DNA from: Gimesia aquarii
Lineage (GTDB): Bacteria; Planctomycetota; Planctomycetia; Planctomycetales; Planctomycetaceae
DNA: 64,000 nucleotides
Assembly (NCBI RefSeq): GCF_007748195.1
Contig: NZ_CP037920.1
Location: forward strand, 4,105,800-4,169,799
Reading direction: 5' to 3'
Shown here piece by piece: positions 36,940 to 46,900 of the stretch; position 1 is the first letter of the stretch; each line of letters starts with the position of its first letter. The translations under genes and the position numbers were made by a program. The notes beneath the pieces are model-generated. The model searched no databases, had not been told where the DNA came from, and saw nothing but the letters and a program-made list of their open reading frames with translations.

Positions 36940-37605
36940 ATGCAATTAAACCTCAAACTGACAGCCGCATGTGGATTGCTGGCCGCCATCCTGGTAGGGA
37001 CAGGCGAGTTCTTGATTCACTTTGACCCTCTGGCAAGATTCAGCGAAACCAGCTATGACTTCATGCTGGATACTTCTGAATCGCGGCTGACAGCAGGTCA
37101 CTTCTTCGCCATGATCGGAATTCCCTTTTATTTCCTTGGTTCGTGGCACATTTATCAGATGCTCCGCCCGGCCAATAACAAACTTGCCTTTGCCGCCTTT
37201 CTGATTGCCGCCTATGGTTTCATATTCGGTGCCGTCTGGATGGGTTCTCGTGCCAGTATTGGTTCTCTGGTTCACCACGGTGATCTGATTGAAGGCACAA
37301 AGCTGGTCGAGCTGTATCAACTCCGATATGAAACACTGCTGCAAGTCATCCGCATGACCACTTTGGTTTTGTCTGGAATCTACGTCTACCTCGTGTTGAC
37401 TGGTAAAACGCGCTATCCCAGGTGGATGGCAGCCGTGAACCCGATCGTACTGATTCTTTTGAGTTTTCTGATCTATGCAATCAACAAGAACATTGGTATA
37501 TACATCATGCCCATTGCATTGAATGTCGCCTTTGCAATCTTCTTCACCTGTTCGCTACTGTTTGGTGATACTCGTCAACGACTGACAAACGAATCACAGA
37601 GCTAA
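36940..37605 (+). CDS. DUF6796-like integral membrane protein
   Basis: 221 residues from the ATG at 36940 (a longer frame from 36865 overlaps the upstream gene by 22 bases and adds a non-hydrophobic stretch). About six helices. Landmarks: 'LAAILVGTGEFLIHFDP' and 'GHFFAMIGIPFYFLGSWHIYQML', with conserved-looking His, Gly and Trp. Probably belongs to a small family of bacterial membrane proteins of unknown function (DUF6796); I am only moderately sure of the family. Same strand as its neighbours and tightly spaced, so likely part of the operon starting with the TVP38 gene. Confidence 0.75.
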   Translation: MQLNLKLTAACGLLAAILVGTGEFLIHFDPLARFSETSYDFMLDTSESRLTAGHFFAMIGIPFYFLGSWHIYQMLRPANNKLAFAAFLIAAYGFIFGAVWMGSRASIGSLVHHGDLIEGTKLVELYQLRYETLLQVIRMTTLVLSGIYVYLVLTGKTRYPRWMAAVNPIVLILLSFLIYAINKNIGIYIMPIALNVAFAIFFTCSLLFGDTRQRLTNESQS

Positions 37606-37656
37606 CTTCCATCAAATGTGTTTCCAAAAGACACAAGACAAATCGGAGCTAACCCA

Positions 37657-39348
37657 ATGAATGAACCTGCAAAAGAAGAGACGGCAAAAGTCGAAGCACC
37701 ACCAAAGAAAAAGTCGCGTAAAAAATATCTGCTCCTGCTGTTACTCATTCCCTTAGCTGCCGTTTTATTCATCGCAATTCGGTTCAAACTGGATGCAAAT
37801 ATTCCCTATGACGTTTCCACCGCTGGCATCACAATTCCCAAGTTCACGGAATCGGATATCGATTTCACTCACGTTTACAAAAAGGACACCGCAATTCAAT
37901 CTACCGGGGGCGCGGTGATCAATGTTGACAATCAGGGTGCAGAAGAGCTGTTCCTTGGTGGTGGAGAAGGGCAGTCCGATGTGATCTTTCGATTTGTCGA
38001 TGGTGCGTTCAAAGACATCACAGCAGAGACGGGATACGAGAAAGAGAGTCAAGAAGCGACCATGAGTGCAATCGCGCTCGACGTCGACGAGAACGGCTTT
38101 GATGACTTAATTGTCACAACATCGAGTGACATCTATCTCTATAAGAATGATGGGGGCAAGTTCACGCGGCAGAAGCTCGATGCGAAAATGGCCGAAGACA
38201 CCACTCCTTTTTCCGTTGCAGTGGCAGACATCAATCGTGACGGCCATTTTGATATGTATGTCTCGGGTTATATTCGCAAGGAATTGATTGAAGGCCTGAA
38301 TATCTTCAATCAGGAAGGTTATGGCGGCACCAGCGCCTTATTCATTAATAACGGCGATGATACATTCACCGACAAAACCAAAGAATCGGGTTTGTATTAC
38401 AAGCACAATACATTTCAGGGAGTCTTCATCGATGTGGATCAGGACGGTCTTGAAGACTTAATTGTAGCCCATGATACCGGCCAGGTACGCACCTGGAAGA
38501 ATCTGGGTAACATGAAGTTTGAGAATATTCCCAACCCGAATTCCGAAGTCTATAGTTATCCTATGGGAATTGCAGTTTCAGACTACGACAACGATGGATT
38601 AGTCGACTTCTTTTTCTCGAACACCGGCACCACTGCCCCCGCATTTATGGCAAGCGGTGACCTGCGTGCGGATCAGGTTTACTATCCCAAATGGATCATG
38701 TTCCACAATGAAGGCGATTTCAAATTTACTGACTCCGCCGAAAAAGTGAAGCTTGCGGATTATGAATTTTCCTGGGGTGCTGTGTTTGAAGATTTTAATC
38801 TCGACGGTCGACCTGATCTGGTTGTCTCAGAAAACTTCGTTGACTTGCCGCCTCACAAAGTCCCCTTCCTGCGGCTGCCGGGACGTTTCATGCTGCAAAA
38901 TATCACGGGTGAGTTTGCGGCAGTTGGCAAGGAGGCAGGCGTGGTGAATAAACGATATAGCATCTCGCCTGTAACAGCCGACTTCAACCTGGACGGAGTT
39001 CCTGATCTCGTACATGTCAATCTGGCAGGAAATTCAAAAGCATTCATCAGTAATCAGGGATCAAAGAACTTGATCAAAGTCCAGCTACCCAATAATGTGC
39101 GATCTGTGGGTGCAATGGTCAAGGCTACATTGTCCGATGGTCGCGTTTTACATCGCCCCTTCGTAAAGGGAGAAGGGCTCTGTGCAGACTCCACCCCGAT
39201 CATCACAATCGGTACCGATGGTGCTGATGTCACCGACGTAGAAGTCAAATTTCTAACGGGTGAAACAGTGAAGGGGGATGTTGGAGAGGCAGGTAGTACG
39301 GTTATCATCGCCGCGCCTGCTCCAGTGAAAGAGCCATCAGAAAAATAA
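37657..39348 (+). CDS. CRTAC1/FG-GAP repeat protein with ASPIC/UnbV-like C-terminus
   Basis: 563 residues from the ATG at 37657, which has a GGAG site; a frame-open ATG 13 codons upstream lacks one. An N-terminal anchor ('YLLLLLLIPLAAVLFIAI') follows a Lys-rich tail. The body is a seven-bladed-propeller-type series of calcium-binding-like repeats ('DVDENGFDDLIVTTSS', 'DINRDGHFDMYVSGY', 'DVDQDGLEDLIVAH', 'DYDNDGLVDFFFSN', 'DFNLDGRPDLVVSE', 'DFNLDGVPDLVHVN'). The last about 80 residues ('NLIKVQLPNNVRSVGAMV') match the ASPIC/UnbV domain. Extracytoplasmic, probably adhesive or scaffold-like; a common planctomycete family. Confidence 0.9.
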   Translation: MNEPAKEETAKVEAPPKKKSRKKYLLLLLLIPLAAVLFIAIRFKLDANIPYDVSTAGITIPKFTESDIDFTHVYKKDTAIQSTGGAVINVDNQGAEELFLGGGEGQSDVIFRFVDGAFKDITAETGYEKESQEATMSAIALDVDENGFDDLIVTTSSDIYLYKNDGGKFTRQKLDAKMAEDTTPFSVAVADINRDGHFDMYVSGYIRKELIEGLNIFNQEGYGGTSALFINNGDDTFTDKTKESGLYYKHNTFQGVFIDVDQDGLEDLIVAHDTGQVRTWKNLGNMKFENIPNPNSEVYSYPMGIAVSDYDNDGLVDFFFSNTGTTAPAFMASGDLRADQVYYPKWIMFHNEGDFKFTDSAEKVKLADYEFSWGAVFEDFNLDGRPDLVVSENFVDLPPHKVPFLRLPGRFMLQNITGEFAAVGKEAGVVNKRYSISPVTADFNLDGVPDLVHVNLAGNSKAFISNQGSKNLIKVQLPNNVRSVGAMVKATLSDGRVLHRPFVKGEGLCADSTPIITIGTDGADVTDVEVKFLTGETVKGDVGEAGSTVIIAAPAPVKEPSEK

Positions 39349-39383
39349 CAGGTCCAGGTCACAACAAGTATGAGGTGCCGAAG

Positions 39384-39758
39384 ATGATAAGGATCATGTT
39401 ATTGGGCCTGGTCCTTTTCGGCATGTGGAGTAGTGGAACGCTCTCATGGCGGCAATTCCATTCCGGTGAAGCGTGCCCCATTCTCGATCTGGTTCCTGTT
39501 TGTTATCTGGTTTTCACTGGTTATTTGACGATGCTGTGTGCCATCATACTTCGTACCTGGAGACCATTGTTCTATTGGCTCTTTTGGGTAGGACTTTTCA
39601 TGGTAGGAGTCTTGGCTCTAATCGGTTCTGTTTTCGAATTCATAAAAGGCCCTATCTGTCCTCGCACTTTTGGATGGATACCAATGTGTTACCTGTCATT
39701 GGTTTTCAGTCTCTTGATTGCGCTCCTCAATGTACTTGTAACGCGCAGCAAAAAATGA
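39384..39758 (+). CDS. Small four-helix membrane protein with duplicated Cys-Pro...Pro-x-Cys-Tyr motif
   Basis: 124 residues from the ATG at 39384, preceded by GAGG; the in-frame GTG at 39375 overlaps that site. Four hydrophobic segments in two halves. Each half has a similar loop: 'ACPILDLVPVCYLVF' and 'ICPRTFGWIPMCYLSL', that is Cys-Pro, then Pro-x-Cys-Tyr. This looks like an internal duplication with two cysteine pairs facing the same side, which could form disulfides or bind a metal. The layout recalls vitamin-K-epoxide-reductase-like or disulfide-relay proteins, but no family is recognised. It follows the FG-GAP gene by 35 bases. Confidence 0.75.
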   Translation: MIRIMLLGLVLFGMWSSGTLSWRQFHSGEACPILDLVPVCYLVFTGYLTMLCAIILRTWRPLFYWLFWVGLFMVGVLALIGSVFEFIKGPICPRTFGWIPMCYLSLVFSLLIALLNVLVTRSKK

Positions 39759-39990
39759 TTCTCTCTATCCAATCAAATCCTGACTCCCACTCCTAAAAAT
39801 GTATCGACCATAAGAATCACAGCACAGCTTGATTCTCTACTTGCGGTGGTGTGAAGACCAGGGTACAATAAAATTTAAGAAAGTTTCGAAATCCAATATG
39901 ACGGTATTTCAAGACTTTTTCTGATACCGCGTTTGATGAACTCCCACCATGTTTTCTCCTTCCGAAATCCAGTGAGTCAAAGGTATTACC

Positions 39991-41391
39991 ATGAAACCCA
40001 GTCAAAGCATCTTTTGTCCCGGTCCCATGTCGCGGCGGAGCTTTTTTGAAGCAGGCTATCTGGCATTAGGCGGGTTAGGTCTGTCGGATCTGCTGCTCAG
40101 GCGCGCAATGGCAAAGGCCACAAACACGCAGCCAACCGGCAATGATGATACCGCTGTCATTTTCATTTGGTTACTGGGTGGGCCGAGTCATATGGAAACC
40201 TATGATATGAAGCCCGACGCCCCGAGTGATTATCGGGGGCAGTTGAATCCGATTGCAACGAGTGCGCCCGGAATCGATATTTGCGAACTGTTACCCAAAC
40301 ATGCGAAGGTGGCAGATCGGTTTTCGATCATTCGTTCCATTTCACACGAAGATTCGCAACACGCGCGCGGCTCCGTTCGTTTCTTAAGTGGTCGTAAAAC
40401 ACAAAGCGTCAGTCCTATATCAGAATTCCCCACAGTGGGTCCCATCGTTTCCCGGATGCGTGAGCATCGCCGCGTGGGTGTCCCGAATTATGTGGCCAGT
40501 TCAGCTCGCGCTTACGGTGGGGGCAGTGCCTATCTAGGTGAATCTGCAATGCCTTTTGTCGTCGGAGGCAACCCGGGTGCATCAGGTTATACTGTGCCAA
40601 ATCTGTCACTCTCAAACGGCTTAAAAGAGCGACTGGATGATCGCGTGCACTTGTTAAAGTCGTTCGATCACTTTCGCCGAGACGTCGATCTGAAAGGTTC
40701 GATGGAATCAATGGATGAAATCAACCAGCAGGCATTGAGCCTGTTGACGAGTGATAAAGCGCGCGAGGCCTTTGACCTGTCACGTGAAAGCGACGCCACT
40801 CGTGATCGTTATGGACGCCACAAATGGGGACAACGTGCTTTACTAGCCAGACGCCTGGTGGAAGCCGGCAGCAGTTTTGTGACCATGTATATGAACAATC
40901 CGGATGTACCAGGCACACAAAAAAATCGGATTCATGGCAACTGGGATATCCACGCCATCAATGGTGATCTGTATTATGATCTGGGAGTTCGATTGCCTCA
41001 TTTTGACAGTGCGGTCTCTGCATTGATTGAAGATCTCTATGACCGGGGACTCGACAAAAAAGTGATGCTGATTGTTTCGGGAGAGTTTGGGCGTACTCCA
41101 CGCATCACCGTCCAACCGGGTACCCGCAGCAAAGTCATGCAACCGGGACGCGATCACTGGCCCGGCGCGATGTCGGTACTGGTTTCAGGCGGTGGGGCTC
41201 CCATGGGGCAGGTGATTGGTTCGACTACCTCCAAAGGAGAATACGCCAAAGACAACAAACTCGATCCGAACGATCTCCTCTCGACGATCTATCGATTCCT
41301 GGGAATCGACCAACATCACGAGTTCCTCGACCGCAGTGGCCGTCCCATGCCCATTCTTCCCCACGGAACCCCGATCCGGGAACTAAGCTAA
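39991..41391 (+). CDS. DUF1501 family protein, Tat-exported
   Basis: 466 residues. The N-terminus is a twin-arginine signal ('MSRRSFFEAGYLALGGLGL'). The body has the DUF1501 hallmarks 'IFIWLLGGPSHMETYDMKPDAPSDYRG', 'ALLARRLVEAGSSFVT' and 'LIVSGEFGRTPR', followed by 'PGRDHWPGAMSVLVSGGG'. The fold is related to sulfatases/alkaline phosphatases. These proteins are very abundant in planctomycetes, usually paired with PSD1-type cytochrome proteins; none is adjacent here, which is slightly unusual. Function unknown, periplasmic. A second copy is at 49285-50607. Confidence 0.94.
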   Translation: MKPSQSIFCPGPMSRRSFFEAGYLALGGLGLSDLLLRRAMAKATNTQPTGNDDTAVIFIWLLGGPSHMETYDMKPDAPSDYRGQLNPIATSAPGIDICELLPKHAKVADRFSIIRSISHEDSQHARGSVRFLSGRKTQSVSPISEFPTVGPIVSRMREHRRVGVPNYVASSARAYGGGSAYLGESAMPFVVGGNPGASGYTVPNLSLSNGLKERLDDRVHLLKSFDHFRRDVDLKGSMESMDEINQQALSLLTSDKAREAFDLSRESDATRDRYGRHKWGQRALLARRLVEAGSSFVTMYMNNPDVPGTQKNRIHGNWDIHAINGDLYYDLGVRLPHFDSAVSALIEDLYDRGLDKKVMLIVSGEFGRTPRITVQPGTRSKVMQPGRDHWPGAMSVLVSGGGAPMGQVIGSTTSKGEYAKDNKLDPNDLLSTIYRFLGIDQHHEFLDRSGRPMPILPHGTPIRELS

Positions 41392-41512
41392 CCTTTCGAG
41401 AAACCACAAACTTGGGTACGCTCTATAGCAGAAAGACTCAACTGCACGCATCATGCAAAAGATGTCGGCACGTTGACAACAAAGATCATGCTTAAACACG
41501 GAAAGAGTTTCG

Positions 41513-42430
41513 ATGAAAGCGCGCTACACTCTTAGTCTGCTGTTGTTGATGGTACCGCTCACTGTTCCTGCTCGAAGTTTTGGTGAGGAAGCAATTCAGC
41601 GCATCAATGATATTGAATATGCAAAGGTGGGAAACCATGCCTTGTTGTTGGATCTGTATCTACCTCAAGCGAAAACAAAACCGCCGCTCCTGGTCTGGAT
41701 TCATGGCGGTGCCTGGCGGGCAGGGTCCAAATCCAACATGCCTTTAATGCAGCTCGTTAAAAATGGATTTGCGATTGCCAGCGTCGATTACCGTCTCTCA
41801 CCTGTGGCAAAATTTCCTGCTCAAATTCATGACATCAAAGCAGCGATCCGTTTCCTGCGAGGCTCGGAATCAAAATATGGTTATAATGCCCGCAAGATCG
41901 GAATCCTCGGTTCGTCAGCCGGCGGGCATCTTGTGGCGTTAATGGGTGTGACCAACGGTCACCCACAACTTGAAGGTGATCTCGGTGACTTCGATCAGGA
42001 ATCTTCGCGTGTCGAAGCGATTGTCGATTATTACGGCCCGACAAATTTCATGACCATTCTCACGCAGTCCACGCCGCACGGACTGAGTGTGCGTGTCCCA
42101 GCCTTGCAGCTACTGCTCGGCGATGATCCCCACAATCAACCGAAGTTGGCCCGACTGGCCAGTCCTGTGTTTCATGTCGATGCCAAAGATCCGCCGCTGC
42201 TGATCATCCACGGCGATCAGGACCCGCAAGTCCCCATCAATCAATCTCACGAACTGTATGGTGCCTACAAAAAGCACAAAAGAGATGTGACATTCGAAGT
42301 CATCCACGGCGGAGCCCATGGCGGTCCGGAATTTTACGACGCCGCTCGAATCAAGCTGGTCGAAGACTTTCTGCGAAAAAATCTTACTGACAAAATAGCC
42401 CCTGTAGACAACATCCAGCAGGGCAAATAA
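41513..42430 (+). CDS. Secreted alpha/beta hydrolase (esterase/lipase type)
   Basis: 305 residues. A signal peptide ('LSLLLLMVPLTVPARSFG') precedes an alpha/beta hydrolase. The oxyanion-hole 'WIHGGAWRAGSK', nucleophile elbow 'GILGSSAGGHLVAL' (Gly-x-Ser-Ala-Gly-Gly), acid loop 'IIHGDQDPQVPINQS' and the catalytic His in 'VIHGGAHGG' are all present, so the enzyme should be active on an ester. The pattern is that of hormone-sensitive-lipase/BD-FAE-like esterases common in planctomycetes. GGAAAGAG upstream of the ATG. Between the DUF1501 and porin genes on the same strand. Confidence 0.94.
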   Translation: MKARYTLSLLLLMVPLTVPARSFGEEAIQRINDIEYAKVGNHALLLDLYLPQAKTKPPLLVWIHGGAWRAGSKSNMPLMQLVKNGFAIASVDYRLSPVAKFPAQIHDIKAAIRFLRGSESKYGYNARKIGILGSSAGGHLVALMGVTNGHPQLEGDLGDFDQESSRVEAIVDYYGPTNFMTILTQSTPHGLSVRVPALQLLLGDDPHNQPKLARLASPVFHVDAKDPPLLIIHGDQDPQVPINQSHELYGAYKKHKRDVTFEVIHGGAHGGPEFYDAARIKLVEDFLRKNLTDKIAPVDNIQQGK

Positions 42431-42568
42431 AGGAAAACAAGCCGTTTAGCTTAACCCAGTTTCGCTAATCTGCCAGACTGGATCATCCCCATCGAATATG
42501 CCGATTAAGGTAGAGAACGCTACATTTTTCTCTGGCATCTCATTTGTAGCGGTAACGGGGAGTGGACA

Positions 42569-43801
42569 GTGCGGTTTCAAAATATCTTCCAGCAGATTCT
42601 CTTGATTCTGGCTTTATCCCTGATTCAGACAGCCGGTCAGGTGTGGGCGCAGGAAGAAACAACAATCGAACCGCCGGAACGAATCGTCACTGAAGATTTC
42701 TCGACAGAAGCAACCGACACGCGGCTGCTGAGTCCCTGGCTGAACACCGAAAACGGATTCACCGCAACCCCTGTCTATTTTGGTGAAGTCTTCACCAATG
42801 CACATGGCGGAATCGGTACAAAACACGCGACACAATACGAAGGCCTGCTCGATCTTGCGCTCAGCTTTGATTTTCAGAAAATGGAACTCCCGATTCCCGG
42901 TCGCGCGACGATCCTGTTTGAAAATACACATGGCCGGGGGCTGAATCCTTATGTCGGTGCCACACAGATCACCAGCAATATTGACTCGCTCGATAATATC
43001 ACTCAGATCAGCGAACTCTGGTGGGAACTCGATCTGTTTGACGAAGCGGTCACGTTCCGTATCGGCAGGCAGGACTTAAGCACGGAATTTATTAGTATGG
43101 AAACAGCCAGTGATTTTATCAACTCCGCATTCGGTCTCTCTCCCTCAGCCGGTCTCCCTTCATTTCCGGCTCCCAGTTCGGCAGCGATGGCAATGATTAA
43201 TCTTAGTCCCTCTCTCAAATTCAGAACTGGGGTCTGGGATGCATTTCGCACTGATGAAAGGGGGACGTTCTCACAAAATGGTTCGATCCTGTTCATTTCA
43301 GAATTCGAATATCGTTATACCATGTCACAAAATCAACTCCCCGGCATCATCTCATTTGGCATGACCTACGAAACTCCGGGTGAGATCCCCGATGGCGTAA
43401 TCCCCCGCGCGTTCGGTTATTATCTTCAGATCGAACAAATGATATATCGCGAAGCCGACAGCACGGACGACAATCCACAGGGACTTTCCCTCTTCGCTCA
43501 ACATTATCCTACCAACACCGATGGAAGGTCTCCCTTTCCCGAGATCCCCGAAGATGGTCTCGCCGGCATCGTCTACAGGGGACTGCTCCGCGGCCGTGAT
43601 GAAGATGTGGCGGGGGCCGGGCTGGGCTGGGTCAAACTCACCGAAGGAGGCACCGACGAGGAGTTCATGGTGGAACTGTTTTACAAAGCAAAAATCAATT
43701 CAACGTTGAGCGTTCAACCCGACATCCAATACATCAACACTCCCTCCGGAATCTACCCCAATGCACTCGTAGTCGGCCTCCGTGTTCAACTTGATCTATA
43801 A
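42569..43801 (+). CDS. Carbohydrate-porin-like (OprB-type) outer-membrane protein
   Basis: 410 residues, started at a GTG preceded by GGGGAG. A signal peptide ends near 'QVWAQEE'. The mature protein is a predicted beta-barrel with 'RIGRQDLSTEF', 'SAGLPSFPAPSSAAMAMINLSPSLKFRTGVWDA' split over several strands, and a last strand '...VVGLRVQLDL', similar to OprB carbohydrate-selective porins. It would let sugars or other solutes through the outer membrane. Convergent with the 1706-residue fusion gene, with a hairpin between. Confidence 0.85.
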   Translation: MRFQNIFQQILLILALSLIQTAGQVWAQEETTIEPPERIVTEDFSTEATDTRLLSPWLNTENGFTATPVYFGEVFTNAHGGIGTKHATQYEGLLDLALSFDFQKMELPIPGRATILFENTHGRGLNPYVGATQITSNIDSLDNITQISELWWELDLFDEAVTFRIGRQDLSTEFISMETASDFINSAFGLSPSAGLPSFPAPSSAAMAMINLSPSLKFRTGVWDAFRTDERGTFSQNGSILFISEFEYRYTMSQNQLPGIISFGMTYETPGEIPDGVIPRAFGYYLQIEQMIYREADSTDDNPQGLSLFAQHYPTNTDGRSPFPEIPEDGLAGIVYRGLLRGRDEDVAGAGLGWVKLTEGGTDEEFMVELFYKAKINSTLSVQPDIQYINTPSGIYPNALVVGLRVQLDL

Positions 43802-43865
43802 GCCAACACAGCAACAAAAGTTGTGATTGGTTTTTAATCAATGCAAAACAAGGATCTTGATTCGC

Positions 43866-43896
43866 AGGCTACGGATGAATAATCCATCCGCAGCCT
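43866..43896. terminator. Bidirectional hairpin between convergent genes
   Basis: A 12-bp stem (AGGCTACGGATG / CATCCGCAGCCT, one mismatch) with a 7-base loop, lying between the porin stop and the stop of the mega-fusion. Strong GC-containing stem but no clear U-tract on either side. Likely terminates or protects both transcripts. Confidence 0.5.
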
Positions 43897-43948
43897 CCTA
43901 TTCATGATGCCATTTGCAGTAAATCTATTGGTGAAACGCTGATCATGA

Positions 43949-46900
43949 TTAATGATGGTGATGGAATGCTGCGTCTTTTGCGTTTCCACCTGAGAGTACA
44001 TACGCAAGCAGGTCGAGGATTTGCTCTTTATCCAACGTATTGAGCAGGGCAGCCGGCATAATGGAGACGGGTGAGGAACGTTGAAATTCAATCGAACTCT
44101 TCGGAACCTTCTGCTCTTTCACTTGTGGCGGTCCCGTTACAAGCGTCAACGATGATTCATCTTCAGAAACGACGTTCCCGTTGAGACTTCGTCCATCTTC
44201 CAAGAGGAGCAGTACTGTTCTGTACTTTTCCTCAATTTTGCGAGAAGGCTCAAGAATTTCCCCCAGGATTGCTTTGGCGTTGTGCTTATGTTTCTTGACG
44301 ACTTCATCGAGATTGGGGCCAATGGAAAGATTCTTGCCAAGGATGACGCTGTCCTTGTTCAATTTGTGGCACTGTGCACAAGCAAGTTTTGTGAAAAGTT
44401 CCTTCCCCCTCGAAAAATTCCGATGTTGTCCCACACGTTTCAAATCTGTTTCCAGGTCAGCCATTTTCCATGGGGTAATTTTAGTAACCTGTTCCGGATT
44501 TTTAGCAAGAAACTCCTTAAGATTATTGGTGACATACATGGTGCCACGCATCATCATGTGGTGACCGGGAAACGAGCAGATGTAAGGGTACGCACCTTCT
44601 TTCGTCGGAGCGACGAACTCAATGACCTCTTCCTGACCATGGTCAACAAGTTTGCTGGCCCAGAGAATTTCTTTGCTCTCCGGAACAAAACCGACCGAAA
44701 ATCCGCTGGCTCCCAAAGCAATCGCCTTCAAGCCAACTTCGTCAGCCTTACCCGGATTGACCAGCATGATGTTGTGAGGCATATAATCCGGGTTGGCAAA
44801 CGTGAGTTTCACCTTCTTACCAGGCTTTACGGTGAGTTTCGGCACGTCATACCTCATGCGTTCACGGACCGTACCAATGCGAATTGTCGTGAGTTCAGGT
44901 GTATCACTCAAGATACCTGACTTTTGCGTCGCCGCTTCCTCCGATTCCGCAATCACACCGCCACGCATGGTGCTTTCGACGTTGAACCATAAATGCTTCA
45001 CCGTGTTCGCGGCAATGCGCGCGTGCGGCTCGGGAGACTTTAAAAGCAACCCCAGTAATTCCAGATTCCGATCGTTGTGTTGCTGATGCAACCAGAGTGC
45101 TTCGAGTAAGTGATGCGCATCCTCTTTTTTGTTCGGATCAAACTGTTTGATCCACTCTTTCGTGGCAGCGAGCACTGCATCTGAATCGCGTTCACTCAAT
45201 TCGACACGGGTGCGATGGCGAATGCCATCGATGGGTGATTTCAGATTGTCGAGTAATGCGGCTATCGGCTCGCCGTCAATGGCGACCGGCTTTTGCAGTG
45301 GACGTCCCTTGGCAGTCATTCTGTAAATGCGGCCATGCTTATGATCGCGGTTAGGATCACGCACGTTGTGCTGCATGTGGCCGATGATCACGTTGTGCCA
45401 GTCGCAGAAATACAGCGAGCCATCAGGAGCAAAAATCGCATCAGCGGGGCGAAAATTTTTGTCTCCGCTCATCATCAGACCTTTTGATTTGTCTGCCGTT
45501 TTGGAGCCATCGGCATTGAGTCGCATGACCGTCAAGTCATCACCGGCAGGCTCTCCCCACACGGTTCCTTCCTTGGCATTTCTTACCAGGTCATAGTGCT
45601 TGATGCCCAGAAAGCCAATCACGTTACAGATCAGGAAGTCACCTTGCATTGACTCAGGGAAGTGGGCACTGCTGACTACTTCGCTGGCTGTTACAGGCCG
45701 TACTTCTTTCTTCAACAGCTCATGCATTTTGAACCCGGACTTTTCCGGACGAACCTGATACGCGCGGCCGCCGGTACCGTCGGTCGCGTAGTGATAACCC
45801 CAGTAGTCAAACGAGATGCCGTGCGGATTCGGTGAATTGACCGCATGCATCGAAATGGTGAACCGCCGCGGATCGAAACGATACATGGCCGACTCAGCGG
45901 CCTGCAAAGAAGGTCCCCAGGGGTGTTCGTGGTTATGTACCATGAAAACACCGCTCTGCCAGTAAATCGCACCATCGGGTCCATAGATCAAATTATTCGC
46001 AGCGTGATGCGTATCAGAAGAATCGAGGCCTTGCAGCATCACGGTGCGAACATCGGCCACATCGTCGCCATCAGTATCTTTCAGGAACACAAGTTCCGGC
46101 GCGGAAGCAACCAGCACACCGCCATTCCAGAACTCAAATCCCAGCGGATTCTGAATTCGGGCAAACTCGGTCACGCGATCCGCTTTGCCATCGTTATTGT
46201 CATCATGCACAATCAGCAATGCATCGTCCATCTCTTTCAGAGGTTCCCACTTGGGATAGGTTGGCCAGACAGCGGCCCACAGGCGGCCTTTGGTATCGAA
46301 CTGCATTTGCACCGGGTTGACTAATTCAGGAAACTGTTTTTCATTGGCGAACAGGCTGACCTCAAACCCATCAGCGACAGCCATATGCTTGATGCCTTCC
46401 TCACCACTAATGTAGTTGAGGTTTCCCTCTTTAATCGCACTGGAACTCTTACTGCCTCCACCCACATTCGAAATCACCTTAACCGGCTGTGGTACATTGC
46501 TATCATCGACTTTAAATTCCTGACCTTTGGCAACCGCCCAGACACGCGCATCACGATTCATGGTCATCACGTCCAACATCGACAGCTCGTGCTGCAACAC
46601 CTCGGCGTTGGTTTGATCGTTCGTAAACTTCAGAATGGAACGGCCACCCCAGACATCATTGCCATCACGGGCGCGATAACGGTTATTCCATTTATAATTT
46701 TTATCCAATATAGCCGAACGCAGGGGCTCCATCGTGTGCGACGCGGTTACCTGATGACCAGACAGTGCAGAGGAGATGACTTCGGCCAGCTGCTTGTTAC
46801 CTTCTTCCGTCAGATGAACTCCATTGATTGTCAGAGGCGTGCTCGACTCTTTATACATCTGCAGAGAAGGGTGAAACAGGTCAACATACGCGACTCCCGC

